Origin: Actinomycetes bacterium | Lineage (GTDB): Bacteria; Actinomycetota; Acidimicrobiia; Acidimicrobiales; RAAP-2 | Direction: 5' to 3' | NCBI GenBank assembly: GCA_021798955.1 | Contig: JAJZBK010000014.1 | Location: 1 to 64,000 of the forward strand | Length of the DNA: 64,000 nt | In this document: positions 27,339 through 35,874 of the stretch, piece after piece | Layout of the letters: every line of letters begins with the position of its first letter | Numbering within the stretch: position 1 is the first letter of the stretch | The notes under the pieces: generated by a model | What the model was told of the DNA's origin: nothing | Databases searched by the model: none | Seen by the model: only the letters and a program-made list of their open reading frames with translations | Program-made: the position numbers and the translations under genes

Positions 27339-28508
27339 TCAGTGCAGGCCGACCGTCGCGGCCTGGATGCCGATGCTGGTCAGGCCAACCGCCACCCACA
27401 GCACGGCACCGAGGCCGAGCGGGCGGAAACCGGCACGTCGGATCTCGCCGATGTGCGTCGAGCAGCCGATGGCCGCCAAGGCGATGGTGATCATCCACTG
27501 TGCCGCCGTCGATGCCAGTACATGGAGCGAGACCGGAACGAGACCGACCGTGTTGACGACGACCGCCACCACGAACCACACGATGAACAGCGGGACGAGG
27601 CGGCGGGCGGTGCGGCTGGGTGCCTCGGCCACGGTCTCGATCGGGACGGCCACCGGGACGGCCCCCGACGCCGTCCCGACCACGGGGACGCCTGCCGGTT
27701 CGAGCACGGCACCGGTGGCACCAGAGGGATCGGACGGGACGGTCGACCGTGGCCGGCGGCTGCGGTACCAACCGAGGACGAGGGTGATGGGGATGATCAT
27801 CAACGTCCGAGTGAGCTTGACGACGACTGCCGTGCCCGCCGCACCGTGCCCGAAGATGGTGGCCGCCGCCACCACCGAGGACACGTCGTTGATCGCCGTG
27901 CCAGCCCAGAGACCGAACCCGTGGGGCGTCAGGTGCAACAGGTGGCCGATGGTGGGGAACGTGAGGACGGCGGCCACGTTGAAGGTGAAGATGGTGGCCA
28001 CGGCGTAGGCGACATCGGCCTCCGATGCCTCGATGACGGAGTCGGTGGCGGCGATCGCAGACACCCCGCAGATGCCCGTGCCGACCCCGACCAGGGTGCG
28101 CGTGTCCCGGTCGACCCCGAGCGCCTTCCCGACCACGACGGCACCCCCCAGGGCGACGGCGAGCGAACCCAGCATGACGGGGAGCGACGTCACGCCGGTG
28201 TGGACCACCTGGCGCAGTGAGAGCGTCGTGCCGAGCACGACGACTGACGCCTGCAGCACCCGTGACGAGGCGAAGCGGATGCCAGGGACGAGTGCGGGAC
28301 GACGACCGCGTACGAGCGCCACCGTGATGCCACCCAAGATGGCGAAGACCGGAGCGCCGACCACGGGCACGAACGAGCCCAGGAGCTCACCCACGGCAGC
28401 GACCGCCACGGCCAGGGCAAGCCCGGGAACGATGGACGCAACGGTGGGGCGGCGGGCGGGAGGACGGACGGGGGTAGCGAGTGTGGTGTCCACGGTCATG
28501 GACGACAT
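27339..28508 (-). CDS. YeiH-family (UPF0324) membrane protein
   Basis: 389 aa, about ten transmembrane segments. Family signature GTGICGVSAIAAT and GTAINDVSSVVAA, a twofold repeat typical of YeiH. Proposed sulfite/sulfate exporter; the role is not firmly established in general. A cytoplasmic loop of about 60 residues (255-315) is Pro/Val-rich. Start is ATG 28508 or ATG 28499. Divergent from the LysR gene, the same arrangement as yeiH/yeiE in enterobacteria. Confidence 0.85.
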   Translation of the reverse strand: MSSMTVDTTLATPVRPPARRPTVASIVPGLALAVAVAAVGELLGSFVPVVGAPVFAILGGITVALVRGRRPALVPGIRFASSRVLQASVVVLGTTLSLRQVVHTGVTSLPVMLGSLAVALGGAVVVGKALGVDRDTRTLVGVGTGICGVSAIAATDSVIEASEADVAYAVATIFTFNVAAVLTFPTIGHLLHLTPHGFGLWAGTAINDVSSVVAAATIFGHGAAGTAVVVKLTRTLMIIPITLVLGWYRSRRPRSTVPSDPSGATGAVLEPAGVPVVGTASGAVPVAVPIETVAEAPSRTARRLVPLFIVWFVVAVVVNTVGLVPVSLHVLASTAAQWMITIALAAIGCSTHIGEIRRAGFRPLGLGAVLWVAVGLTSIGIQAATVGLH

Positions 28509-28558
28509 GGTGCGGGCCCCGGTGGCCGACGAGAACCGGGCGGTCCCTGATGAACCTC

Positions 28559-28571
28559 TAAGCTCTCCTTA
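28559..28571 (+). promoter_or_regulatory. LysR-type dyad and leaderless -10
   Basis: TAAGCTCTCCTTA is a T-N11-A dyad (TAAG-N5-CTTA), the form of a LysR-family site, ending at the LysR start codon. The same bases give TAAGCT 6 nt before the ATG, so the two readings may overlap (operator on a leaderless promoter) or be chance. Confidence 0.35.
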
Positions 28572-29545
28572 TGCCTGTTCCGGAGCCCGTTCCCGACGTC
28601 ACGTCGCTCGACCTGCTCCGATCGGTTGCCGACCTGGGGTCGATCAGCCGAGCCGCCGCGGTGCACCGCATGAGCCAGCCGGCGGCGTCCATGCGTCTAC
28701 GCGCCCTCGAACGTCAGGTGGGGACGGCCCTGCTCCACCGTCGGCCCACCGGGGCACGCCTGACACCCGCCGGAGAGGCAGTCGTCGAATGGTCCGCCCC
28801 CGTCCTCGACGGCCTGACGTCACTCGTCACCGGGCTCGGGACCTTGCGCGAGCAGGAGCGCCCCACCCTCCGCCTGGCGGCATCGATGACGGTCGCCGAG
28901 TACTTCGTCCCCGCCTGGCTGACCCGCCTGCGCACCACGGCGCCCGACATCGTCGCCTCGCTCCAGATGGGCAATTCGGAGCACGTCCTCACCGTCATGC
29001 GGACTGGCCAGGCCGACCTCGGCTTCGTCGAAGGGGCCGTCGTCCCCCGCGATCTCCGTTCGACGGTCGTCGACCACGACGACCTCGTGGTCGTCGTCGC
29101 CCCCGGACATCCGTGGAGCCGCCGACGCCGGCCCATCACCGCCGAGCAGCTGGCCCGGACCCCACTGGTGGCACGTGAGCCGGGCTCGGGAACCCGCGCC
29201 GTGGTCGAGCACGCGCTGGCCCGCCACGCGCATGCTCCGGTGGTCGGCCTCGAGCTCGGCTCCACCACGGCCATCAAGGCGGCCGTGGCGGCCGGCGCGG
29301 GAGTCGCCGTCATCGGCAGCTCGACGGTGCGTACCGAGCTCGAGAGCGGCCGGCTCGTCGAGGTTCCCGTGTCGGAGCTCGACCTCGGCCGTGAAGTGCG
29401 GGCGGTGTGGCGACGCGAGGAGCCTCTCGCGACGACTGCCCGACGGCTGCTCGCCGAGGTCACCGCTCCGTCAGGCGACCGTCGGAGTACTTCGCCGATC
29501 GGCCGGAGCCGGACAGCTGACCGGTTCCACGCACCCATCGCGTGA
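28571..29545 (+). CDS. LysR-family regulator (YeiE-like)
   Basis: 324 aa. N-terminal winged helix (12-70; SVADLGSISRAAAVHRMSQPA region) and periplasmic-binding-like effector domain (about 95-295, with GNSEHVL and GSGTRAV). YeiE in enterobacteria senses sulfite and controls the divergent yeiH, so a similar role is plausible. The C-terminal tail beyond residue 300 looks disordered and overlaps the 3' end of the convergent hydrolase gene by 86 bp. Confidence 0.88.
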   Translation: MPVPEPVPDVTSLDLLRSVADLGSISRAAAVHRMSQPAASMRLRALERQVGTALLHRRPTGARLTPAGEAVVEWSAPVLDGLTSLVTGLGTLREQERPTLRLAASMTVAEYFVPAWLTRLRTTAPDIVASLQMGNSEHVLTVMRTGQADLGFVEGAVVPRDLRSTVVDHDDLVVVVAPGHPWSRRRRPITAEQLARTPLVAREPGSGTRAVVEHALARHAHAPVVGLELGSTTAIKAAVAAGAGVAVIGSSTVRTELESGRLVEVPVSELDLGREVRAVWRREEPLATTARRLLAEVTAPSGDRRSTSPIGRSRTADRFHAPIA

Positions 29546-30521
29546 TCACCTCCACCGTCCACGCCGGCACCTCGAGCATGGGCGCGTGCCCGGCATGGAG
29601 GGCCACTTCGAGCCGCCAGTCAGGGTGGTCAGCCACCAGGGCACGTGCCACCCCCAAGGGGACGATCCGGTCGCAGGCCCCGTGGAGCACGACCGTGGGC
29701 CGGTCGACGCGGTCCAGCGCAGCGAGCGTGGCGGCCGGGGCGACATAGCGTCCGGCCAGTGACCGAGCCGAGGTGAGGTAGGCGGCGTCTGCCGCCGAAC
29801 GGTCCATGCCTTCGGTGAGCACCACGTGCGCCTCGACCACCGACCTCGGCAGGCGCTCCGGGTCGACGCAGCACCTCCGGAGCACCCGCAGGACGCTCTC
29901 CTCGGCGGTCGTCCGGCGGCGCCGGGCACCGAGGTACGCCTCGCCCACCCCGGGGATCGCACAGGCGACGAAATTGGCCACCACCGAAGGACGGAACCGG
30001 GCGATCGACCGGACCGGTAGGGCCGGGTCGACCAGGACGAGCCCTGCCACCAGCTCGGGCTCCTCGGACGCCACGAGTGCTGCCACCAGCGCTCCCATCG
30101 AGTTGCCCACGACGATCGCCGGTCGACCGACCACGCGGTCGAGGAAGCCCGTCAGCAGCCGACAGTGCCCCTCCACATCGGGCACGCGTCCGGCGGCCGG
30201 GGTCAGCCCGTGGCCGACCAGGTCGGGGGCGAGGACGTGGCCGAGCTGAGCGAGCCCTGGTGCGACCGCCAGCCAGTTGCGGTGCGAGCCACCCAGTCCG
30301 TGGACGCACACGATGGTCGCCCCGTCCGGGTCGCCCCCGAAGTCGGCGTAGTGCACGGGACCGTCGACGTCGACGGTCCGACTCAGGGCTGGGGCTGGAG
30401 TGGCGGCTGGGGCTGGAGTGGCGGCTGGGGCCGGGGTGGCGGCTGGGGCTGGGGCAGCCGGGCTGTCCACGGTCGGTCGGTCCCGTGCCGGGAGCCAAAA
30501 GGCGCGTGGTGCCGCTCGCAC
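29460..30521 (-). CDS. alpha/beta hydrolase
   Basis: 353 aa. Alpha/beta-hydrolase fold: oxyanion HGLGGSHRNW, nucleophile Ser in GNSMGAL, acid Asp in GACDRIVP and His in HAGHAPMLE, so catalytically complete. Substrate unknown (esterase, lipase or dehalogenase-like). The N-terminus (residues 20-50) is a Pro/Ala/Thr linker encoded by an 18-bp repeat. GTG 30521 is chosen because TACGCT is exactly 6 nt upstream. Convergent with and overlapping the LysR gene. Confidence 0.82.
   Translation of the reverse strand: MRAAPRAFWLPARDRPTVDSPAAPAPAATPAPAATPAPAATPAPALSRTVDVDGPVHYADFGGDPDGATIVCVHGLGGSHRNWLAVAPGLAQLGHVLAPDLVGHGLTPAAGRVPDVEGHCRLLTGFLDRVVGRPAIVVGNSMGALVAALVASEEPELVAGLVLVDPALPVRSIARFRPSVVANFVACAIPGVGEAYLGARRRRTTAEESVLRVLRRCCVDPERLPRSVVEAHVVLTEGMDRSAADAAYLTSARSLAGRYVAPAATLAALDRVDRPTVVLHGACDRIVPLGVARALVADHPDWRLEVALHAGHAPMLEVPAWTVEVITRWVRGTGQLSGSGRSAKYSDGRLTER
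30391..30444. repeat. 18-bp coding tandem repeat
   Basis: Two perfect and one variant copy of ggggctggagtggcggct, in frame, encoding the PAATPA repeats in the hydrolase N-terminus. Confidence 0.85.
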
Positions 30522-30527
30522 GGGTCG

Positions 30528-30533
30528 AGCGTA
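30528..30533 (-). promoter_or_regulatory. -10 box of leaderless promoter
   Basis: TACGCT on the minus strand, 6 nt from the hydrolase GTG. Confidence 0.5.
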
Positions 30534-30640
30534 CCGACCAGCGTCGCCTGCTCCTCCGGAAGCGTCTCCGGAGGCTCGTCCCAACGGGCATGGACGACCC
30601 ACTCCCGTCCTCGTCGCACGGCGGCCGACAGTGCGCACCC

Positions 30641-30646
30641 TAATCT
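30641..30646 (+). promoter_or_regulatory. -10 box of leaderless promoter
   Basis: TAATCT, 6 nt before the ATG of the acetolactate synthase-like gene; no Shine-Dalgarno. Confidence 0.5.
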
Positions 30647-30652
30647 GGCCCC

Positions 30653-32314
30653 ATGTCGTCCTCCGAGGGAACCGTCGCCGAGCTCGTCGTCCGCTGTCTC
30701 GAGAACGAAGGCGTGCGCTTCGTCTTCGGCATCCCCGGGGAGGAGAACATCCACCTCGTCGACGCACTGGCGCGCTCCCCCATCCGCTACGTCCTCGTCC
30801 GCCACGAGCAGGCCGCCTCGTTCATGGCCGAGGTGTACGGGCGGCTGACCGGCCGTGCCGGTGTGTGCTCGTCGACACTCGGCCCCGGCGCCATCAACCT
30901 GCTGCTCGGTGTGGCCGACGCCACGACCAACTCCACTCCTGTGGTGGCCCTGTCTGCACAGGTCTCCACCACCAGGATGTTCAAGGAGTCGCACCAGGGC
31001 GTCGACCTCGTGTCGATGTTCGCCCCGGTGACCAAGTGGTCCGAGCTCGTCGTCACACCGGCCGCCGTCCCCGAGATGCTCCGCAAGGCGTTCAAGCTCG
31101 CCGAGACCGAACGGCCGGGTGCCGTCTTCCTCGCCATCCCCGAGGACGTCGAGAAGGCCCCCGCTCCGAGCGACGCCAACCCGCTCGAGGTCAACCGTCC
31201 TCGTCCCGACGAGCCGTCGTCGCTCCAGCTGGAGCGGGCCGTCGCCGTCCTGCGCGAGGCGCAGCGCCCGATCGTGCTGGCCGGGCACGGTGCCGCACGA
31301 GCCGGCGCCGGCGAGGCGCTCGTCCGCTTTGCCGAGCGACTGGGTGTTCCGGTGGCCACCACCTTCCACGGCAAGGGGGTCTTCCCCGACGACCATCCTC
31401 AGGCCCTGGGCGCCGTCGGCTTCATGCGCCACGACTACGTCAACTTCGGCTTCGACCAGGCCGACGTCATCGTGGCGGTGGGCTACGAGCTCCAGGAGTT
31501 CGACCCTGTCCGCATCAACCCGGCCGGGGACAAGCGCATCATCCACGTCCATCGCTTCCCGGCCGAGGTCGACCGTCACTACGTGGTCGACGTCGGCCTG
31601 CAAGCCGACATCGGTCGCACCCTCGACGCCCTCGGCGAGCGGGCCGGCGTCCGCTTCCCTCCCTCGGATGAACCCCAGCGCATCCGAGCCCTACTGGCCG
31701 ACGAGCTCGACGCGGGACGGGCCGACCAGCGGTTCCCGCTCTCCCCTGCCCGCGTGGTCGCCGACACCCGCGCCGCCATGGGGCGGGACGACATCGTCCT
31801 CGTCGACACCGGCGCCCTCAAGATGTGGATGGCCCGCCTCTACCCGACCTACGCTCCGAACACCTGCCTCATCTCCAACGGGCTCTCGACGATGGCGTGG
31901 TCACTGCCCGGGGCCATCGGCGCCAAGCTGGCCCGGCCCGAAGCGCGCGTGCTGGTGGCGACCGGCGACGGCGGCTTCCTCATGAACTCCCAGGAGATCG
32001 AGACGGCCCTGCGCGAGCGGGTCCCCGTCGTCATCTTGGTCTGGGTCGACGACGAGTACGGGCTCATCACGTGGAAGATGGACCTCGAGCTCGGCCACAG
32101 CACCGGTACTGGGTTCACCAATCCGGACTTCGTCGCCTACGCCGAGAGCTTCGGGGCGAAGGGCTATCGGATCGAGGCAGCGGACCAGCTCCTGCCCGTG
32201 CTGCGCGCAGCGCTGGCCGACGACACCGTCTCGGTGATCGCCTGCCCGGTCGACTACTCGGCCAACCTCGAGCTGACCAGCTCGCTCGGCGAGCTCGACG
32301 AGTCGCTCGCCTGA
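30653..32314 (+). CDS. thiamine-diphosphate enzyme, acetolactate synthase large-subunit type
   Basis: 553 aa. Full three-domain ThDP enzyme. Catalytic Glu52 in VRHEQAASF; GTGKGVFP-like central domain; ThDP/Mg motif GDGGFLMNS followed by WVDDEYGLI. The pattern (LGPGAINLLLGVADA, KESHQGVDL) resembles catabolic AlsS-type acetolactate synthases rather than biosynthetic IlvB. No regulatory small subunit and no acetolactate decarboxylase are adjacent, so which product is made in vivo is unclear. The rlmN gene follows closely. Confidence 0.85.
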   Translation: MSSSEGTVAELVVRCLENEGVRFVFGIPGEENIHLVDALARSPIRYVLVRHEQAASFMAEVYGRLTGRAGVCSSTLGPGAINLLLGVADATTNSTPVVALSAQVSTTRMFKESHQGVDLVSMFAPVTKWSELVVTPAAVPEMLRKAFKLAETERPGAVFLAIPEDVEKAPAPSDANPLEVNRPRPDEPSSLQLERAVAVLREAQRPIVLAGHGAARAGAGEALVRFAERLGVPVATTFHGKGVFPDDHPQALGAVGFMRHDYVNFGFDQADVIVAVGYELQEFDPVRINPAGDKRIIHVHRFPAEVDRHYVVDVGLQADIGRTLDALGERAGVRFPPSDEPQRIRALLADELDAGRADQRFPLSPARVVADTRAAMGRDDIVLVDTGALKMWMARLYPTYAPNTCLISNGLSTMAWSLPGAIGAKLARPEARVLVATGDGGFLMNSQEIETALRERVPVVILVWVDDEYGLITWKMDLELGHSTGTGFTNPDFVAYAESFGAKGYRIEAADQLLPVLRAALADDTVSVIACPVDYSANLELTSSLGELDESLA

Positions 32315-32366
32315 CGGCCGAGCGACCAGCGCCCGGAACCACCACATGACCGAAGACGGCCACCGG

Positions 32367-32372
32367 TACCGT
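32367..32372 (+). promoter_or_regulatory. -10 box of leaderless promoter
   Basis: TACCGT, exactly 6 nt before GTG 32379; it decides the rlmN start in favour of this GTG over the ATG at 32346. Confidence 0.5.
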
Positions 32373-32378
32373 GGAGGC

Positions 32379-33461
32379 GTGCCGTCCCCCTTCGACCTCA
32401 GCCTGGACGAGCTCGCGGGGCTGCTCGACGGCGAGCCCTCCTTCCGGGCCAGGCAGGTCTGGGACGGTCTGCACCGCCGGGGGCTCCGCCCCGAGGAGAT
32501 GACCGATCTCCCGCTCGGGCTTCGGGAGCGCTTGGCCGAGGCCCTCCCGCCCGGGCTCACCGCGGTGGCGTGCCGCTCGTCGGACGAGGGCTCGACGCAG
32601 AAATGGCTGTGGCGCCTGGCTGACGGCAGCCAGGTCGAGAGCGTGCTCATGCGGTACGAGGACCGCGTCACCGTGTGCGTCTCCTCCCAGGCCGGCTGTG
32701 CCATGGGCTGCACCTTCTGCGCCACCGGCCAGGGTGGGTTCGAGCGACACCTCACGACCGGCGAGATCGTCGAGCAGGTGGTGCGGGCGCGTCGGGCTGC
32801 CGCCCCCGACCGCCTCACCAACGTGGTGTTCATGGGGATGGGCGAGCCGCTTGCCAACTACGACCGGGTCTGGTCGGCGGTCCGGCGCATCCACGACGAG
32901 CTCGGCCTGTCAGCCCGGCGGCTCACCCTCTCGACCGTCGGGGTCGTCCCTGGTATCGACCGCCTGGCCACCGAGGACCTGCCCGTCACCCTCGCCGTGT
33001 CGCTCCATGCCGCCAATGACACGTTGCGCGACCAGCTCGTTCCCCTCAACCGCCGCTACCCGCTGGCCGAGCTGGCGGCCGCCTGCCGGCGCTACGTCGC
33101 GGCCAGCGGCCGGCGCCTCTCCCTCGAGTGGGCGCTCATCGACGGGGTCAACGACCGCCCGAGCGACGCAGCCGAACTGGCCGCCTTTGCCCGTCCGCTC
33201 CGAGCCCACGTCAACCTGATCCCCCTCAACCCGACCCCTGGCTACCCGGTGCGTGGCACACCACGAGCGCGGGTCGGCGCCTTCCGTCGCCACCTCGAGC
33301 ACGCCGGGGTAGCCGTGACGGTGCGGGACACGCGGGGCAACGACATCGACGCGGCCTGCGGCCAGCTTGCCGCCCGAGCAGCCGATGGCACCACGACATC
33401 AGGCCGGAGGCACCTCGGTCGCGTCACAATGAGACATGCAGCCCGACCGGGCCGTCCGTGA
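32379..33461 (+). CDS. rlmN: 23S rRNA A2503 methyltransferase (dual-specificity RlmN)
   Basis: 360 aa. Radical SAM enzyme that adds a methyl group to C2 of A2503 in 23S rRNA (and A37 of some tRNAs). CxxxCxxC cluster at Cys107, 111 and 114 (CAMGCTFC), and the C-terminal Cys of RGNDIDAACGQ is the methyl-carrying residue. Length from GTG 32379 is typical. The last 26 bp overlap the K+ channel gene. Confidence 0.93.
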   Translation: MPSPFDLSLDELAGLLDGEPSFRARQVWDGLHRRGLRPEEMTDLPLGLRERLAEALPPGLTAVACRSSDEGSTQKWLWRLADGSQVESVLMRYEDRVTVCVSSQAGCAMGCTFCATGQGGFERHLTTGEIVEQVVRARRAAAPDRLTNVVFMGMGEPLANYDRVWSAVRRIHDELGLSARRLTLSTVGVVPGIDRLATEDLPVTLAVSLHAANDTLRDQLVPLNRRYPLAELAAACRRYVAASGRRLSLEWALIDGVNDRPSDAAELAAFARPLRAHVNLIPLNPTPGYPVRGTPRARVGAFRRHLEHAGVAVTVRDTRGNDIDAACGQLAARAADGTTTSGRRHLGRVTMRHAARPGRP

Positions 33462-34485
33462 ACCGTCCGGCCCCTCGGGGACGTTGCGACGCCTGCGCAG
33501 CGGGCTCGTCGCCCTGGCCGTCGTGGTCGGTGCCGGGACGGCCGGCTATGTCGGCTTCGGCCTCACGCCGCTCGACGCGCTGTACCAGACGGTCGTCACC
33601 GTCTCCACGGTCGGCTTCGGCACGACCAGCACGTTCGGGGCGGGCGAGAAGGTCTTCACCATCGGGCTCATCCTCGCCGGCGTCGGCACGGCTGCCTACA
33701 CGTTCAGCCTGCTGATCGAGACGTTCGTCGAGGGGTACCTGCGGGACACGTTCGGGAGGCGTCGCATGGAGCACCGGATCCGCCAGATGCACGGGCACGT
33801 CATCCTGTGCGGATGGGGGCGGGTGGGGCGGTCGATCGCCACGCACCTCAAGACGGCGCCCGCAGACCTGGTCGTCGTCGATACCTCCTTGGAGCGTCTG
33901 GCCACCGTGGACGCCCCCTTCGTCGCCGGCGATGCCACCGACGAGGGCATCCTGCTCGCCGCCGGCATCGACCGCGCCCGAGTGCTCATCACCGCCCTCA
34001 ACACCGACGCCGACAACCTCTACGTCACCCTGACCAGCCGCTCGATGGCCCCTGACCTCTTCATCGTGTCGCGTGCCGCGTCCGAGGCCGCCGTGGCCAA
34101 GCTCCTGCGTGCGGGAGCGGACCGGGTCGTGAACCCCCAGGACCTGGGGGGCGCCCGGATGGCGGCACTGGCCGTCCAGCCCCACGTCGCCGAGTTCCTC
34201 GACGTCGTCATGCACGACGGCAGCCTCGAGTTCCGCCTCGAGCAGATCGACGTACCAGCCGGCTCGCCCATGGTCGGCCAGAGCCTGCGCGGGGCGCGGG
34301 TCCACGCGCACACCGGCGCGCTGGTCCTCGCCCTCCGCCATCCCGGTGAGGACTTCCGGACCAACCCACCGCCCGAGGCGATCGTCGAGGACGGCGACGT
34401 GCTGGTAGTCATCGGCAACGCCACCCAGATCGCCGCCCTGCGGGACCTCGCCGACGGGACGATCCGCTTCGACCCCAGCACTTGA
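33436..34485 (+). CDS. RCK-type potassium channel
   Basis: 349 aa. Two transmembrane helices flanking a pore with selectivity filter TVGFG (residues 58-62), then a TrkA-N RCK domain (about 110-230, with LCGWGRVGRSIA nucleotide loop) and a TrkA-C domain (about 250-345). Architecture like MthK. Phe replaces the common Tyr in the filter, a variant known in some channels. The start overlaps the rlmN 3' end. No K+ uptake genes adjacent. Confidence 0.9.
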   Translation: MQPDRAVREPSGPSGTLRRLRSGLVALAVVVGAGTAGYVGFGLTPLDALYQTVVTVSTVGFGTTSTFGAGEKVFTIGLILAGVGTAAYTFSLLIETFVEGYLRDTFGRRRMEHRIRQMHGHVILCGWGRVGRSIATHLKTAPADLVVVDTSLERLATVDAPFVAGDATDEGILLAAGIDRARVLITALNTDADNLYVTLTSRSMAPDLFIVSRAASEAAVAKLLRAGADRVVNPQDLGGARMAALAVQPHVAEFLDVVMHDGSLEFRLEQIDVPAGSPMVGQSLRGARVHAHTGALVLALRHPGEDFRTNPPPEAIVEDGDVLVVIGNATQIAALRDLADGTIRFDPST

Positions 34486-34563
34486 CACGTTCTGCGGTCA
34501 GCCGGTGACTCAGAGTCTGGCTAGCCTGTGGGACAGGCGTACACCGGGGCAGGGAGGAGTGCG

Positions 34564-35832
34564 ATGAACTGGGTGGCGGGCGACGCGGACGGACGGTTCG
34601 CCGACCGAAGGGCGGGCCGGTCGGCGACCCGCCGGGCGCTCGGCGGACCGGCGGCCATCTGGGCGCTGCATGCTGGCGGGAAGCGTGGTGGCCAACTGTC
34701 CGACCGGAGCTCCACTGCGGTCCTGCCGGCCGACCGGAGCTCCACTGCGGTCCTGCCGGCCGACCGGAGCTCCACTGCGGTCCTGCCGGCCGACGAGGAC
34801 GCCGACGGCATGCGCGCCGCCGTCCTGACCGGCGGCCGTCTGGTGGTGCGAGACATGCGGCAGCCCGTTCCCGGTCCGGGCCAGCTCCTCCTGCGCGTGC
34901 GCCTGGCTGGCGTCTGTGCCACCGACCTCGCCGCGCCGGCCGCCGGCATCCCCGACGGGACCGTGCTCGGCCACGAGCTGGTCGGCGACGTCGTCGACGT
35001 CGGCCCGGGCGTCGCTGCCGGTGGTCTCCTCGGCATTGGCCGGCGCGTCGTCGCCCTGCCCGTCCAGTCGTGTGGGGCCTGCGTTGCCTGCCTGGGCGGC
35101 GATCCCGTCCACTGTCCGATGGCGCGGATCGTGGGAACCGGACCCGGGGCCACCGGTGCGTTCGCCGAGCTCACCGTGGTGAGCCGGCACGCCGCGTTGC
35201 CAGTTCCCGAGGCGGTGCCCGACGAGGTCGCCGTGCTGGCCGAGCCGCTCGCCGCCGCCTTGCGGGCGGTCCGGCGGGCCGGGGTCGGGACGGCCGACCG
35301 GGTCCTCGTGCTCGGTGCCGGTGCGATCGGACTGGGGGCGGCGGCCTGGGCCCGGGCGGTGGGTGCTCGGGACGTGGTGGTGAGCGACCCTCTGCCCATG
35401 CGGCGCTCCCTGGCCCTCGGTTGCGGAGCGAGCGCGGCGATCGACCCGTCACCAGGCGGTACCGCGGTCGCCTACCGCGCCCTGGGTCGCAAGCGGCCCA
35501 CCGTCGTCGTGGACTGCTCGGGGGCCGAAGAGGCCCTCTGCGGTGGGATCGATCTGCTCGGCCGAGGCGGGCGCCTGGTCGTCGCCCATCTCCATACGGA
35601 GCCCGTCCGCCTGGGGCTCCGCTCCGCTCACTTCAAGGAGCTCACCGTCACCTTCTCGGCGTGGTACGAGGTGGACGACTTCGCACGCACGCTCGAGGCG
35701 TTGTCCAGCGGTTCCCTCCCGGTGGCCGGCGTCGTCACCGACGTCATCGCGCTCGACGAGCTCCCCGACGCCTTCGTGTCGCTCCGGCGCCCGACCAGCC
35801 AGGGCAAGGTGGCCGTCGACCCCCGGCGGTGA
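34564..35832 (+). CDS. zinc-type alcohol dehydrogenase with odd N-terminal extension
   Basis: 422 aa. The catalytic part begins at Met83: medium-chain dehydrogenase with GHELVGDVV, structural-zinc Cys set CGACVACLGGDPVHC, and NAD loop LGAGAIGLGAAA. Substrate unknown. The upstream 82 residues include three copies of DRSSTAVLPA and look disordered. An ATG at 34564 has the strongest ribosome site (GGGAGGAG), while ATG 34810 has none, so the extension is probably translated; an alternative is that translation really begins at 34810. Confidence 0.8.
   Translation: MNWVAGDADGRFADRRAGRSATRRALGGPAAIWALHAGGKRGGQLSDRSSTAVLPADRSSTAVLPADRSSTAVLPADEDADGMRAAVLTGGRLVVRDMRQPVPGPGQLLLRVRLAGVCATDLAAPAAGIPDGTVLGHELVGDVVDVGPGVAAGGLLGIGRRVVALPVQSCGACVACLGGDPVHCPMARIVGTGPGATGAFAELTVVSRHAALPVPEAVPDEVAVLAEPLAAALRAVRRAGVGTADRVLVLGAGAIGLGAAAWARAVGARDVVVSDPLPMRRSLALGCGASAAIDPSPGGTAVAYRALGRKRPTVVVDCSGAEEALCGGIDLLGRGGRLVVAHLHTEPVRLGLRSAHFKELTVTFSAWYEVDDFARTLEALSSGSLPVAGVVTDVIALDELPDAFVSLRRPTSQGKVAVDPRR
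34701..34790. repeat. 30-bp coding tandem repeat, 3 perfect copies
   Basis: Three identical in-frame 30-bp units encoding DRSSTAVLPA in the N-terminal extension of the alcohol dehydrogenase. Confidence 0.95.
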
Positions 35833-35850
35833 CGAGCCCCCGGGGGGACC

Positions 35851-35866
35851 GGGAGCGACCGCTCCC
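35851..35866. terminator. hairpin between convergent genes
   Basis: gggagc-gacc-gctccc, a 6-bp stem between the alcohol dehydrogenase stop (35832) and the dehalogenase stop (35875), next to a GC palindrome. No U-tract. Confidence 0.35.
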
Positions 35867-35874
35867 TGCAGGCG

